This document shows, piece after piece, positions 35,359 through 48,400 of a stretch of DNA of 64,000 bases. Origin of the DNA: Alligator mississippiensis. Its lineage: Eukaryota > Chordata > Crocodylia > Alligatoridae. The notes under the pieces are model-generated. The model worked only from the letters and a program-made list of their open reading frames with translations, was not told where the DNA came from and made no database searches. Position 1 is the stretch's first letter. Every line of letters begins with the position of its first letter. Where the stretch lies: positions 43,874,001 to 43,938,000 of the forward strand of contig NC_081826.1 of assembly GCF_030867095.1 (NCBI RefSeq). Direction: 5' to 3'. The position numbers and the translations under genes are program-made.

Positions 35359-37915
35359 GTCAGCTACCATTTAAGCCTGGAGACACCTCAACTCAATGAG
35401 TGTCACCATATGTGAATCTCTAGACTTCTAGAGTTCTGCTTCTGGGCACACACACAACTGCCACTCTCTGAGTAGCTCAGCACCTGCCTCATGTGTAAAC
35501 CTGAGCAGGATTCAGAAACTAGGTATTCTTCTAGCTAAGTTCCCTGACAAGACACAATAGATGTGTCAGAGCAGGCCAACAGGACTGGACTTCTCACAAG
35601 ATGTAGTTGTGGCTACTTTTTTCAAAAGAGGTGGAAAAAGAGGAGAGCTAGATGGTGGTGGGCACTGCTCATATTATAAAAACCTGTTGCTAAGGATATT
35701 TGCCCAGAACTGGGAGACCTCTGGTCAATTCCCTCCCTGGCCTGAAGGGATTCAAAAGCACATCTCCCATCTAACCACCATGTTGCATGTATGCTCACTC
35801 TTATGTTCCCCCCCCCCCACCCTCTTTTTCTGGCCCTGTGAATCCTGAACTCTTTTCTATACAGTGGGTCAAATTCAACAGGAGAAGGTGGAGAGTTATG
35901 CACCCCCACGTAGACTAGCTAACAGCTTGCTGATAAAAGCACTCTCCCAGAGATGTAGATTTGGCCACTTCCTCACAAAACTCAGGAAGGACATGTAACC
36001 AGGTCTTCCACTTTTTGGAAAGAGCTATAACCACTAAGCTGTTATTTAAAAGGTGGGCACTAGCACCACCACCATCACCTTGTTTTGAAAGACTGATCCC
36101 TGCTTTTATTCAAAGAATGGGTGGAGCTGCCTACTATCAAAAGAGGATTCCATATATTGGATCTCAAGGGACAGGCATGTATTCCTGAAGCAGGCATCTA
36201 AGACTTAGGAGTTGTATCTAAGGCATGCCCCATTCTAAGCATAGCTTTTTGGGTAACTCTAGGAGCCTCCCTGCTCATCCTAGAGTTTGGGGGGGGGGGG
36301 GTTGGATGTTCATTGTCAGGTACTTGACTCTTCCCATGCAGAGTATGGGGAGCCCGGGTACCTAATTTCTGGGACCTGGATTCCATTTCAGAGGCCAAGT
36401 GATGAAAAGTAATGTCTTGCTGCACATAACTTTTAGGCCATTATTTATTGGATCTAGTCCATAGCACACAGAAGCACATATCTGTGATCCCCAAACTGAA
36501 GGGAACCAAAAGAGGCTACACAGAAGCACACAGAGCAGACCTGTATCTCTGGGCAGTTTTATGGGAAGAAGAAAGATCAAATCAGAAGTGAGAGCTGCTT
36601 TATCTGTACTCAGGGTTAGCTCAGGTGGGGGGTTCCTGAGAACTGTTTTCATTGAGGGACTTCAGGTTTTACACTCTGGCTCTAGAAGAGCTTCACTGGT
36701 GCCTGGTCACCTCACTCAGGCTGTCTCATTTTCCCAGGACTAGTTTCATGTTGGTGTGATGTTGCTATGTGTTTTAAAGCCTGATTTGTGAGAGAGGCTA
36801 CACATCCCTACTCTGACTGGCCTTGATGCCAAGCATTGTGCAGATGAAGTGCTGCACAACATTCACATCAGACTGTTACTTTTTTAATTCCTCAAGCTTC
36901 ATACCCTACTCTGTAACTCATGCCTTTGCATGAGTTTTGTTTAATTTGGCTGTATGTTATATAATAGGCCTTTTGTTTTCTCTTCTGCTTTTGATCATTT
37001 GATGTAGGCTGCCTTCTTAAATTTAAACAGCCCTCAGGCAGCCTGAATCACAGATGTGAGCTTCTTTTTTGCGCTGTTGTATAAGTTGGGGAGTTGCAAA
37101 GGTCATGGGAATGAGTTATTTAAAAACTGACATATGTTGGGTGCCAGCCAGGTTAGGAGTGATGAAGCTCAAGGAGGCATCTGCATTTCACATTTCAGCT
37201 TTGACTGTTATGAACTGAACAGATTTGGGGAAAGTACTTTTGCTTTCCTAACAAACAGCACTAATGTGCAGCAGCAAGTATTCTTATTTTATGTATTTCC
37301 TATAAGCATATAAAGTTGGATTTATCACATTAAGTGTACTTTAAATACCAAATCCATTTGCAAACAGTATTATCATAGGCAAGATGAAATACCCATTAAT
37401 CTTTAATAGTTGACAGATATTTCTCCTTTAACCTATCTTTCTTTTATTTTATTCGCAAAAGGTATGTACTAGATTTGCTGCTTACTCTACCATTCATCAA
37501 AACATCAGTTCTTGTTGTCAACCACACTTTTCCATCCAGCACACAACAGTGGGCCTCATCCAGATATCTATACATGTTATTGGAGCTTCCATATAATCTT
37601 CTAGACCAATGACACTGATCCTATTCAAATGAAATATATAGAAAAAGAGGTGCATGTAGATGTGCTATGAGAACTGTTTTCCTTCTCCTTAGTGAATATA
37701 TTTAGAGACATACAAAATGATCTGGAAATAATTTGGCTGAATTGCAAAATCCAACATCTGCAAACCATCATTTATCTCTAGTTTCATGTAATAAAATATT
37801 ATTAATCTGATTACATTTACTCTTGGCATACAGAAGAAGACAATATCCTAGGATTGGTTAAACCACAGTGAAGGCACAATACTTGCTCTTCTATACAAGC
37901 TAAATAAGGGAAAAG
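35359..37915. other. intergenic, no gene seen
   Basis: No gene recognised. Homopolymer runs: C at about 35809-35818 and G at about 36290-36301. Confidence 0.5.
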
Positions 37916-37919
37916 TATA

Positions 37920-38061
37920 CAGTACCATAGCAAGGTTACTAGGTGCCTTTGCACTGCCCCAGGCCCTGAATTTTGGGGAAGCCAATAAAAAGTGGCAGTT
38001 GCCAGCAACTGTGTGAACACAACTGCAATCAAGTGACAACCAGAACTTGCTACTGACCCTG
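37920..38061. mobile_element. worn hAT-type MITE, CAGTACTGTAGC-end family
   Basis: The left end CAGTACCATAGCAAGG followed by TTACTAGGTGCC is like the ends at 41189 and 52617. AACTTGCTACTGACCCTG at the right fits a worn inverted copy. The flanks do not match as a target duplication, so the right limit is uncertain. Confidence 0.45.
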
Positions 38062-39790
38062 TATCCTGGGCATCTGTTGCTGTCCCTACACTTCTGAGTG
38101 GTTAAGTGCCTCTTCAGTTTGTAATAGTCAAAAAAAATAAAGGACACTGCCTAAAACACAGATCCACATGGCAAAACAGAACACAAGTTATGCCATGTGG
38201 GTTGAGTAATAGATTCTGAGGACAGATAGAGAAAATAAAAGGCCTATTCACATCACCACCAAGCATCACACCCACCCACTCTCAGACTGCTGTTCTGTGC
38301 GGATGCCACATTCCAAAAAAGAAGCAACTTGGCTACCTTAAAGCAGCCCCCAGGCATCACATAAAGCTATTTTTCTACTCACAGGTGTGCTCATTGGCAT
38401 GTGCTTGCAACTGTTTTATACCATCTCTTTCTGGGATTGGGCACAGAGTGTGACTGAGTTGCAGGGTTATGCTTCTATAGCATCGATTTGGGGAGTCATC
38501 TGTCTGTGTGTTTAAGACATGGGAGGAAATGTTGGAAAAGCCAAGAACAAGATCAGAATGAACACTATGAACAGGTCCTGAGAACACATGAGAGGGACCT
38601 TGGGACAAAGAGAATTGAAACTGGGCAACAGCCCAATCTTATGTTTGATTCTTGCTGTGTTCAGGGAAATCAAGCTTTGTACATATATATAACTAACAGG
38701 ACTGCATCAAAGGAATACCCAACACTGTCACCAATTATTTTTCCTAAAAGAACATGAATTTGGCTACATACCCATGTCAAAAGGGGATAAAAAGAATCAG
38801 GATGCTTGCCTTATAGTTGGATTATGAATCCTCAAGGGTTTAATGAAAAATAAATCTGATTTGCCTTGAAATATTTCTTTTTCCATTATAAATAAATCCA
38901 TTTGCAAACTTAATATATGCAATTAATATAGTCCATGTACTTTACAAAGAAAATAAAAATGGGAGATCTTACATAAAATTAAAATGGTAACACAGGTGGG
39001 GCAGTACTTGAACCTATTACGGTAGAAAATGCTTTCCTACATTGTCTACTTACTTCTCTTTCCTAAAAGGAAAAACCCATGCCTCCAAAAGTATAAGGAA
39101 AAAAGCAGTGAAGAGAAAGAGTTTGTCTCTTTTTCTAATACTGCTATTTCCCTTTCACCTCATCTTAGGTCAGGCAACTGAAAGACAATATGTTCTGCAG
39201 ACAGATTGACTCTGGCATGCATATAGTACTACTTTGGATACAAGGCTGCATTTTCTAGTACTCACTAGCTGTCAGTGATTTTGATGGCATCAGAATTAAT
39301 CACAGTTGTTGCACAGAGGGACAGAAAGTTAGTACAGGATCAAATTGTAATTACCATGCTCCTCCACACTGTCACTTGCACATGCATCAAGGTGCTGTGG
39401 GTATGGAAGCTTGCATTAATGTAGAGATATGAAAATGAATTCAAACTATTTATGGCCATCACTTCTTTAAAACAAAGGGTTTTCTTTTAATTTATTTTTC
39501 TTCCTGATCTAAATAAAAAGTAAATTACTCCAGTGAATAACTAGAACTGTGTTCTAACCTTTGCATTCAAAGGCCATTTCATTGTGTGCAGCCTCTGCAA
39601 CAAGCAGGAAATTATATCTGGATTGGAAAGCTCTGTTTCCTCGCAGCCAAATCAGCCCCACCTCATGCAAAGCACATATTTAAAAAAGGCTTTGTTTAGG
39701 TGCACAGGATCGAGGTGAATGTTGGCAGAGGAGAGTCTTTTCCTCACCTGAACCTGACAGCAGGGACTGGAGCAGCCACACAGTTAATTC
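38062..39790. other. intergenic, no gene seen
   Basis: No supported gene or bounded repeat. Confidence 0.5.
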
Positions 39791-39799
39791 TGGCTCTGA

Positions 39800-40126
39800 C
39801 TACATTCCAGGGGCTGTAGTCAGGGCTGGCACACAGCCTTCAGCTACATAGGTTTTGATTAGCCAGTCTACATAGTCATCCTCCTTGATTCGCTTCCAGA
39901 TTTTCTGTGCTGTGACACAGCAGTGCTCCCACGTGTGCAGACACTGCACACTCTCCTCAACTACGCCTGGCCTTAAGTGACAGGACTTAACCACAGAGCT
40001 TTTGGCTGCCATATTTACTACAGGGAAGACGCAACCTGCATGTTCCACTAAAGCTAGGTACATCCAGCAAGAACAGTTACAATGTACTTTGCTGACCTTG
40101 TCAGCAGCAGGAAGGAGTGGTTTCAA
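39800..40126 (-). other. unexplained open frame, not called a gene
   Basis: A minus-strand open frame of 108 codons without an ATG start (it opens at TTG). Its composition is more protein-like than its neighbours: rich in Cys, Trp and His, with CNCSCW and a stretch KIWKRIKEDDYVDWLIKTY. The Cys/His spacing loosely recalls a worn zinc-binding segment, but I recognise no family and see no splice context or neighbouring exon. Chance or a decayed repeat is the default reading. Confidence 0.2.
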
Positions 40127-40557
40127 ACATCTTAAACCACAATGACTTAAGCTTAAACCCAGAAACCCTGAACACTAATGCCCCTGAGTGACTTTTACAG
40201 GCATGCCTTCTCCTCCTACAAGCAGCGAGTCTGCGTATAAACAAAGAAAACCAATAAGGGGAAAAGGAACATAGAAATAAAGTCTTGCTAGGTCAGCGCT
40301 GCTACTTGCAATGGCATCAGTGCATTGTGCACTAGCTCTATGCCCGTATAGGAAGTCATTCACACAGGACCCTTGAGCAAGATCCTTGCCACCACAAACA
40401 CATCCCTCCTGGCAGGTGATAAGTCCCTTTTCCCTACCTTTTTTGCCTGAGCTTCATCACCCAATAGTAGCGTGTGGTTGAAGACTGTAGCATGTGGTAT
40501 GAACTCTTACTTACAGCTTATTAAATATAATTCTATTTCTATTTACTTACCTGAAGA
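40127..40557. other. intergenic, no gene seen
   Basis: Nothing supported; the small minus-strand frame at 40175-40363 has no domain. Confidence 0.5.
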
Positions 40558-41852
40558 CAGGGGCAGATTCAGGGGTGTGCACTGGTGCACTTGCACCCCC
40601 CTTTGATTCTTGGTCCATCCAAAGTTTAAAACTGCCTAGCAATGACAGAAGCATTTCTAGTCAGGCAGTGCCAAAGGCATCAATTGACTTCATGTTCATT
40701 GTAATCTGCCTGATCCCTTCTAAACTCTTCATTCCACAGGCGTTAACGACCCTCTCGTCTTTTTCATAGTCTTGATGTTCTACTGGTCAAGCTATCCTTT
40801 GTTCTGCAGTTCTGCTGTCTGCTACCTGCTCCTAGTAATGAAGTTCCTATTTCACAGCCCTGCAGATTGTTTTTAATGCATTCCAGTGAAATTATACTTA
40901 GGGAGCTACTGAAATCACGATTTTGTGAAATCTGGCATTGCCTGTGAAAGTGGACAATGCCCACGAAATCCGCAAGAGAAAAAAAAAAAGAACACTCATG
41001 GAAAATAAAATACTGTCTCCCCAGAGGGTGCTGCAGCTGTTCACCTGGGAGGGGAAGAGGGGAGGGGGCTTCCTGCTTGAAGGGCTGCTGACAAGATGGC
41101 TGCTACCCCCACCCTTTGCCACTGTATAGCTGTGAGGCTGCCTGTCATTTTGTCCCACCCCTTGCAACCCTCAATGATGAGGCAGGCCCAGTACTGTGGC
41201 AAGGAAGTTTGGCACCTGGGGCAAAGCCTGAAGCAGCAGCCCACCCTCGCCCCACGCACAGATCCATGGGGAACTTGCCCCCCCACCCCATGCTTGCCCA
41301 GGAGTGCGCACAGTGGCAGAAGCCACCCTCCCTCTATCCCCGCACCCCCCCAAATTTGCTGTTTGCAGCTCCATCCTGCACCCTGCCGTGGCTGGGCAGC
41401 GCCTGTTGGTGCCCCTTCACTTCAGTGCCTGGGGTGCTCAGCCTGCTTGTCTCCCCGCTTGCTACAGCACTGGGAAGGGCCATCTGACAGGCAGCCCTTG
41501 CAACCAAGCAGTGGTAAGGAGCAGGGCCACGAGGGTCCCTTGGCCAATTAGAGGGGTTTGTGTGTGTGTGTGGGGGGGGGGGGTGCTGTGCTTCACCTGA
41601 AAAATGATTGCCAGGCCCTGTGATCTGCCCACAAAATCAGCAGACAGCTGCCACGTATTCAGTAGGTCCTCAATTATATTTGTTTTTGCTGCAATCTTAA
41701 ACTGAAAAATACAGCCCTAGGCCCCTACTTTATTAGTAAAGCTTCTAGTTTATTCTTAATTGGAGAAAAAATATGTGTTGTTTTACAAGTGATGATGCAC
41801 CTCCCCATCTGCACTCCCTGCACTTTCAAAATTGTAGAACCGCCCATGCCTG
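40558..41852. mobile_element. possible larger hAT-like element containing a nested MITE
   Basis: CAGGGGCAGATTCAGGGG at the left and, reverse-complemented, CAGGCATGGGCGGTTC at the right look like worn inverted ends; GTGCACTTGCACC and GATGCACCTCCC lie just inside. The MITE 41189-41472 sits within. No clean target duplication was found, so this could also be two fragments. Confidence 0.35.
41189..41472. mobile_element. hAT-type MITE, CAGTACTGTAGC-end family, reverse of the 52.4 kb copy
   Basis: The ends are CAGTACTGTGGCAAGG and CTTGCTACAGCACTG (inverted). Flanks GGCAGGCC (41181-41188) and GGAAGGGC (41473-41480) agree at 6 of 8. GTTTGGCACCTGGGGCAAAG near the left end matches, in reverse, the right side of 52365-52617, and the interior shares GCTGGGCAGCGCCT. 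Confidence 0.8.
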
Positions 41853-43705
41853 AGAACAACAAAATCTCCTGACCTTTACTCAAAGGCCACAGTTCTTGTT
41901 ATCTCATATTCTTCACAGGTTTGCATTCCCATAGTGGATAAATCACACTGCGTGTATTCATCAGTAGGGAAGGGGCTTTCTGTTGCTGTCTATGACCAGC
42001 CCATAGAGCTGAACAGAAAATGTAATTAGTAAGGATGCTTTGTTATAACTCTCCTTCTTTTTCCTTATCCTGCCTCAGCTACTGATTTTCTGGGCAGTCA
42101 GCTAGTAGCAGGAGCAGTAAAGACATCTCACCAGCAGAGTCAATCCACCAAAAATAAAAGTTCTGCTTTATAAACTTGCCTAATTATTTTCTAAACCAGA
42201 ATCATCCAAATGGTGATTTCAAGACCCCATAGAACCACGAGGAATTAATCTGCAGTCCCCCTGGGCTTTCCCTGGCCACCACTTCACACATTGCTCTGGC
42301 TGGTGCTTTCCTAGGCTCCCCACCCCTTCTCTCTCCAGGCACACTGCCAGCAAGCCCATGGTGGGGTGCAGAGGGTGAGCCCACAGACAAGGGGGTGTGA
42401 AGGTGGGGCCATCTACCTGCATGCATGGAGCAGTTGTGGTAGAGGAGCAATGTGCCCACATGGTACCCCTGGAACTTGCAGCGGAGGAGGTATGCAGGGG
42501 CTGCGGTATGTGGCCTCCAGCTGCTAAGAAGCTGGACAGTCCTGTCCTAAACCATGTTTTCCTTCCCTTAGTTCTCCTTTGTGAAATGATTATCTTGGCT
42601 TCTATTGTATTTTAAGACTTCCAAAGCTCCACCAGCTCATGGGACCTGACCTTATCTTCGTCAGACATGAACTACATTGTATGCCTGAAGTGTCAAGAAT
42701 TAGTGTTGATGTTACAGACTAGCTGGCAGAAAACTGCACTGGAAGCAGAAAGATGGTTTGCAAGTAGTTAAACCATGGACTCAGAGTAATTGGCAAGTAG
42801 TTCAGGACTCACTGTGACCCCCAAAATGTCACAGGTTGCTGATATCAAAATGATAAAAGAACACAGTCAGTCCCAGCCTCTGGTTTATGTACCTGAGTGC
42901 ATGCAAACACTCCTGGCACAAAGGTAGAAAACAAAAATGATACATAAAACAGAAAAGAATAACAGATAGGTGAGAAAAGGGTCAGCATGATCTTTTCTGC
43001 ATTCCAGACAAGCAACAGATAAATAAAGCAAGCTATCATCTCACTCATCAGACCAGAACATGAAGCAGCTTGTCATTTGGTAGCAGAGAGGAAGATTTGT
43101 TACCTCAGAATGATGGGCAGGATGTTTTAAAATATTACATGCATTCAAGCTATTCAAGCTATTCTTTGGGAAATATTGAGACCTTGCTGAAATCAAAATA
43201 AGCCTAGTGAAGTAAATGCGAGTGTCCTGAAATTTTTTCTGTCTAATGTATGTGCTCACGATCACCATGTTTGGGGAATACAAAATTAATGACACATAAC
43301 TTATATAAATATGAAATGTATAGGATTCCATTTTTAAGAAACGCTATTATCTTTGCAACATCTGTAAGGGAATATTCTATGGATTTATTCTAGTTGGGAT
43401 GACTGAATTAGCTTTTTACACTCACTGTGAATGAAGGTTACCATAGTTACAGTTGAGTTCAGAAATTATTTTATAATTCCAGTTTCTTATTGTAGGTTCC
43501 TCTTGTTCTGGTACATTTAAGGGTATGCCAGCATCTCTATGATTAATATTTAGAAATTAGCTCACTCAGTTAAAAATAGATTTGACTAGGTGGTATCTTA
43601 CAGATATTTTTTAGGTCAGGAAATACAAAAAGCTAAGATACCATCAGCAAAGTTAACTAACACATACTGGCTGTATACACGTGCATATACAGAAGAGATA
43701 CATAT
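41853..43705. other. intergenic, no gene seen
   Basis: No gene. A GC-rich patch at about 42190-42545 ends in GCTGGACAGTCCTGTCC, recalling the CAGGRCTGTCCAACTT end of another hAT group (compare 44025 and 62606), but its left limit is not clear. Confidence 0.45.
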
Positions 43706-43707
43706 CT

Positions 43708-43724
43708 ATGTGTGTGTGTATGCG

Positions 43725-43755
<31 letters not shown>
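43708..43755. repeat. (TG)n-(CG)n-(CA)n alternating purine-pyrimidine tract
   Basis: A run of TG steps passes through a GCGCGCGCGCGC core into CA steps; 48 bp almost wholly alternating, a classic Z-DNA-forming pattern. Confidence 0.95.
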
Positions 43756-43780
43756 GATCTTGGCCAGAAGTTGACAATAT

Positions 43781-43825
43781 ATTCTATTCTATTCTATTAT
43801 ATAAAATAGAATAGATTCTATTCCA
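43781..43825. repeat. (TTCTA)n microsatellite with an inverted half
   Basis: ATTCTATTCTATTCTATTAT is followed by ATAAAATAGAATAGATTCTA, so the pentanucleotide repeat reads partly in the opposite sense and forms a palindrome. Confidence 0.85.
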
Positions 43826-43849
43826 AAAATCCTCAACTGTGTGGCTACA

Positions 43850-46054
43850 GAGGTATATTCTGGGTGAGCCACAAGGACAGATACCAGACATGGCGGGGAG
43901 AGTTGGGGGAGGAGAGGGGAGGAGTGTCAGATGATCCCCAACCACATTCCCACAGTGCCAGGTTTGTGGTCCCCACAGTGTGTGTAGCCAGGGAGCATGC
44001 AGCTCCTGACCAATCAGAAATTAGACAGTCCTGGCTTAAAGGTTAGAAGTTGTGACTTTGGGCTCCAAAGGCATGGATCACTTTTTGATTCATTAAACAA
44101 TCTCTCTCTATAATTTAATATAGGTATAAGAATAAAACTTGAAACTGATGTATTCCTTCCAAAATAAAGGCCAGCATACACATAAAGACACATAAAGACA
44201 CACATACACAAAACAGTTCATTACACTGAAATGGAAGATAAGACCCTTCCTCCATCTATAAATGTATTCTTTAATTTTTTTCCTGAAGTAAGGTTAATGT
44301 ACTCATTTAAATCAGGCTATCGATCCACTTGCTTTTTGGGACACGCCCACATAGAACAATTTTAACATGTACTAATTGTGAAGAACTCTTAAAACATGGA
44401 TATTAGGATGTTAAAAACAGCATTGGTATAACATTAAGAACCTTGCATCTACCACACTTTAAATATTAAAAAAAGTGAATAAGTAATGAAGGACACCAAA
44501 AATATTGAATAAATAAGTAGGATAAATATTTAATTACCTTGAAACACATGTACTGTGATGACACATGCTTGACTAAAAATGAGTGGAAATTCAAGGATGC
44601 CTGTACTAGATGCTCTGCACCCTGAGTTGAGTCATCTGATGAGTCATATAAGTAAAATGTACAGAAACTCTAGCACAGTGGAAAAACTCATTTCCCCAAT
44701 TACTCATAAGTAAAATATTTTCGGAGCACAGCTTGGTGTGTGTGCAGAATGCTAAGGGTGTTCCTGTTCCTCTGATGAAGTTCTGCTAAAAAAAGATAAA
44801 TCGTCTTCAGTAGCTCTTGGATTCTTTGAATTTGAAACTGAGTACAACACTGTCAGTTTCAGAATTACGTTTACCTTACCTCGACATTATATTTAAACAA
44901 ATCAATAGCCAGGTGTCAAACTGGTCCTGAATGCTTGGCAGAAATGTGGACTACAAGAAACCTGTGGCTTTTTAAGCTTTGATGGTGTAATTAGAGAACA
45001 TAAAGGCAGATGATAAGAAGATTTTAAAGAAAAATATCTTTAGTTCAATTAAAGCTACTATTGTTGTATGAAACAATGGGTTGCTTTAAAGCCCTGTAAC
45101 TACTGGGATGAGTGCCCACATTTTCTTGTGCTAGCTAAAAGCCTGATGAGGGTCACTGAAAAGTGTGCTGGAAAAAACAAAGCTCTTCAAAGAATGCAGG
45201 ATCCATTCTGCCCTCAGATGTTTCATGCACAACTTCCATTGATTCCAGTGACACATGGATTTGAGCAGCTCAGAACAGGAGTTGGTCCATTATTGGTAGA
45301 TACTGCTGCAGTAGAAAATAAAAAAAAAGATCAAAGATTAACCATCCTCTACCTTTGGGTTCAATAAATATATACATTAATGAAAACTGTAACAGAATAT
45401 TATACAAGTCAAAATAATACAATATTGCTCTGAGTGGAAATTGACCCAGTATATAAATAAGCCTTATATTTTCAAGGTTCAATTTTACGAACACCAGATT
45501 TTTCCCTGAATATAAGTCAACAACAACAACAATAATAATAAAGATCATGAATTGCTATTGCCCATACAAAACTCTATAAGAGAACCAAATAACCAAGGAA
45601 AGGCCCCAAATGCACAAAGCTATTAAATTAATACTGCACTGAAAAAAAAATCAGAATTGGTATTTTTATTGTATGAACACAAATACTACAAATGCAAAAG
45701 TCAAGATTGTCAGATGCTCTATTATAAATCAACTTCACGTAGAACTTGAGTGTCATTTTTGTAGTTTTTCAGTAGGGAAAAAATTGACTCATAATCAGAA
45801 CAATAAAGTAATATTCCTTGGGCATATCTATCCTGCCTCTGTGCTATGCCTGGGAATGCTGCCATAATGCTCCACTCACTGACTCTCACTTTCCAAGCCT
45901 GCCAAATTCTAGAAATGAGGTCATGTTAGGATGGTGCTAAGCATTCATCCCAGAACACTTCTTAAGAGGCTCTATGTCTCAGGCATGAGACAAGAGAAAG
46001 GTAGTTAGGTATGTTAGTCTAAAGTCAGTCAGAAGTCAAGGTAGATATGCACCT
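43850..46054. other. intergenic, no gene seen
   Basis: Mostly AT-rich with no gene. A GC-rich segment to about 44035 ends GACAGTCCTGGC, another possible worn hAT end. Confidence 0.45.
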
Positions 46055-46057
46055 TTA

Positions 46058-46456
46058 GGCTATGTACAGACAGTCAAAAAGCCCAAGGCTGAATCAATTC
46101 AATCTTTGCAGGTTAGTCTAAACTGCGTAGACTGAACTAATAAGCAAGTGAACAGATATTTACTTTTGTTTCTGGAAATGCAGCCACATGCCTACAGTGG
46201 CCCTAGCCAGAAGCCAGGAGCTGCTAGAGCCCTGATTGGCTGGAACAGACAGCTTGAATCTGGTCTGGGACAGAAGTTCAATAAACCGGTTTAACCTAAA
46301 TCTGTTAAGTCTGATACTACATCCACCTAGGTTTATTTTAAACCAGTTTTGGACATTTTGAAAGGGGTTTATGCTCACTGAACTTCTGCTGTGTTACAGC
46401 TTTGAACCAGTTTCAGATCACTTATACCAGTTTGTGTGTAATTTCTGCCCCTAGCC
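46058..46456. mobile_element. MITE, 3-bp target duplication TTA
   Basis: The left end GGCTATGTACAGACAGTC and the reverse complement of the right end, GGCTAGGGGCAGAAATTAC, are inverted repeats flanked by TTA on both sides (46055-46057, 46457-46459). TTA would suit PIF/Harbinger. The right half is homologous to 3384-3579, including AAACCGGTTTAAC and TTAAGTCTGATAC. Confidence 0.8.
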
Positions 46457-46459
46457 TTA

Positions 46460-47462
46460 CAGACTAACTAAATATTCACTTCAGCAGATGCTGTGCTCAG
46501 AGTTGTGGTTTTTGGTGGCTTTTGTCTGTTTTCTGAAATGTAGGGAATATACAGCTGGAGCATGTGGACAAGGCATGCTTCATGATATTGCAAAAGGGAG
46601 TGACACGGAGGAGGTGTGGGCATGGCTGCAGTGTTTTTCCCTGAATTCCATCTGTGATGTTTGGGACACTGTCTGCACTTCAGCAACTCTGATTCTGCTG
46701 CTCCTTGTGCTTGGTGCCCCGTTGCCTACAACTCTGATAGGACTACCCGCTCTTTAACCAGAGTTCCTGAGAAAAGCTTGAGAGGTCAACCCCTGCCATT
46801 ATAGCTGCTGTGGACACCAGATGCTGTTAGGTCACCAGAATGCCTTCATAGACTCAAGCCACTCACTTTCCATAAGCAGGTCTGCAGACTGGCAAATTAT
46901 ACAAGCAAAACTCAGACTGTTGAGAATGGCACTTGCTCAGTAAGTTTTTTTGAAAGGGCTTCCTTCTATCTGCTTACTCATTTTATATTTGACATCCTAT
47001 CAACTGTGAGATGCAGGTCTTTCCAAAAACAAGAGGCTGGCCTCATCTTCCCCAGTGCTGGGTTACAATAATACTAGTAGCAAAGAGGGCCAGTTCTTGG
47101 GAGCCTATCAGGAACAACTCCAAACACCAAAGACAAAGAACTCCCCAATCCTATAAGCTGGGAAATGCTTTTGTAACGCAGGGATCAGCATCTGAGAGGA
47201 ACAGAATGTGGGTGGGCAACTCCCCACCAACACAAGCTGGCACTATGGGAAACATGCTTGAGAAATCTGGAGGAGGGACTCCAAATGCAGCTGACTTGGG
47301 GACTTGGCCTCAACACCTGAGAACTCTCATAAGAAAGAAATAGGGAACAACTTCAGTGAAGGCTCAAAGGCATGCTGGCTGCTTGCCAACTGGAAAAAGC
47401 ACTTGCAGGAAGTACATTCTGGATGTTTTCCTGATGGGAAGAGAAGTCTGTGAGGCAGTCTA
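46460..47462. other. intergenic, no gene seen
   Basis: Two open frames of 89 and 110 codons (46488-46757, 47011-47343) show no domain, no splice context and are treated as chance. Confidence 0.5.
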
Positions 47463-47470
47463 GGTGGATG

Positions 47471-47660
47471 TAGGGTGGCCATCATAGAGGACAGTCCAGT
47501 TGTCCTCTGTCCTTTATTATATGAAACGAGACACCTTTATGTCCTCTAATTTTCTCTTGAAGAAAAAAATAGAGGACATAAAGGCATCAGATTTTGTATC
47601 AATAGAGGACAAAGGACAGAGTAGCAGAAAACTGGAATGTCCTCTATGATGGCCACCCTA
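47471..47660. mobile_element. compact hAT-type MITE, perfect TSD GGTGGATG
   Basis: A 190-bp near-palindrome: TAGGGTGGCCATCATAGAGG begins it and its reverse complement ends it. Inner blocks TTTATGTCCTCTA and TAGAGGACATAAA also mirror each other. GGTGGATG is duplicated exactly (47463-47470, 47661-47668). Confidence 0.95.
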
Positions 47661-48090
47661 GGTGGATGCTTGGCTTGAAGTGAAAAGCACCACTCAACCA
47701 GTGAGAGAATAGGAGTGCCAGTGTCAGGAGTCAGGGAAGCAGGCCAGCTAATTTTCCCCTAGCTGGCCCCAGTTGCCTCCCTGGGCATGGCGACATGCTT
47801 ATAAGCAGCAGCCCTTTCAGTACCCAGCAGGCTACTCAATAGGACAACTATTTTTGTGCCTGGTTTGTGGGCCTTGCCTGAATCCTTGTTTCAAGTCCCG
47901 GTCTGGCTCCTAGTTCCAGGTTTGCTGGTTCTTGCCATTTGGTTCCTGACCACCAGCTCCCTGCTTCTGTCTCGAGTCTGGACTCCTTCGCTCCTGTTTA
48001 CTGGCTCCTGATTCCTTTACTCCTCTCTAGACCCCTGATTCTAACTCTTGACCTTGTCCGCTCCTGATCTCTTGGGTTGATGCTCTAGGG

Positions 48091-48392
48091 CAGAAGTTGT
48101 CAACTGGGGGTACACGTACTCCTGGGGGTACTTTGGAAGGTCCCAGGGAGTACACAGGGGTGGGCGGAGATGGAGCACCACCACCCTGCACTGCTGCCTC
48201 CTGGGAGCAGGGCTGGGGCAGCGTGAGAGCAGGGCTGCACAGATGCCATGCTGCTGCTAGTCCGCCACTCGCCACCCCTCTGCTCTGTGTCTGGCCGCTC
48301 ACCACCCTCCCCCCCCCCCCCCCCCCCGAGGTACACTTATTAAAAAGGAGGCTGCCAGGGGTATGCTTATTTAAAAAGGTTAAAAACACCTG
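48091..48392. mobile_element. hAT-type MITE, perfect TSD CTCTAGGG
   Basis: The left end CAGAAGTTGTCAACTGGGGG and the reverse complement of the right end, CAGGTGTTTTTAACC, are inverted ends; CTCTAGGG is duplicated exactly (48083-48090, 48393-48400). GGGGGTACACG and GTACACTT motifs recur inside, and a 19-C run lies at 48309-48327. Similar CAGNGGTTCTCAAACT-type ends are known in Charlie-group hATs. Confidence 0.92.
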
Positions 48393-48400
48393 CTCTAGGG

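Noticed and set aside
42190-42545. GC-rich patch as another hAT element
   Set aside because: Only one plausible end (GGACAGTCCTG) is visible and no target duplication was found, so it is not listed as an element.
46488-47343. Frames of 89 and 110 codons as a possible two-exon gene
   Set aside because: No consistent splice signals join them and neither shows a domain.
47471-47660. Possible microRNA precursor, because of the strong hairpin
   Set aside because: Exact 8-bp target duplication and transposon-type ends explain the structure; no independent sign of a microRNA.
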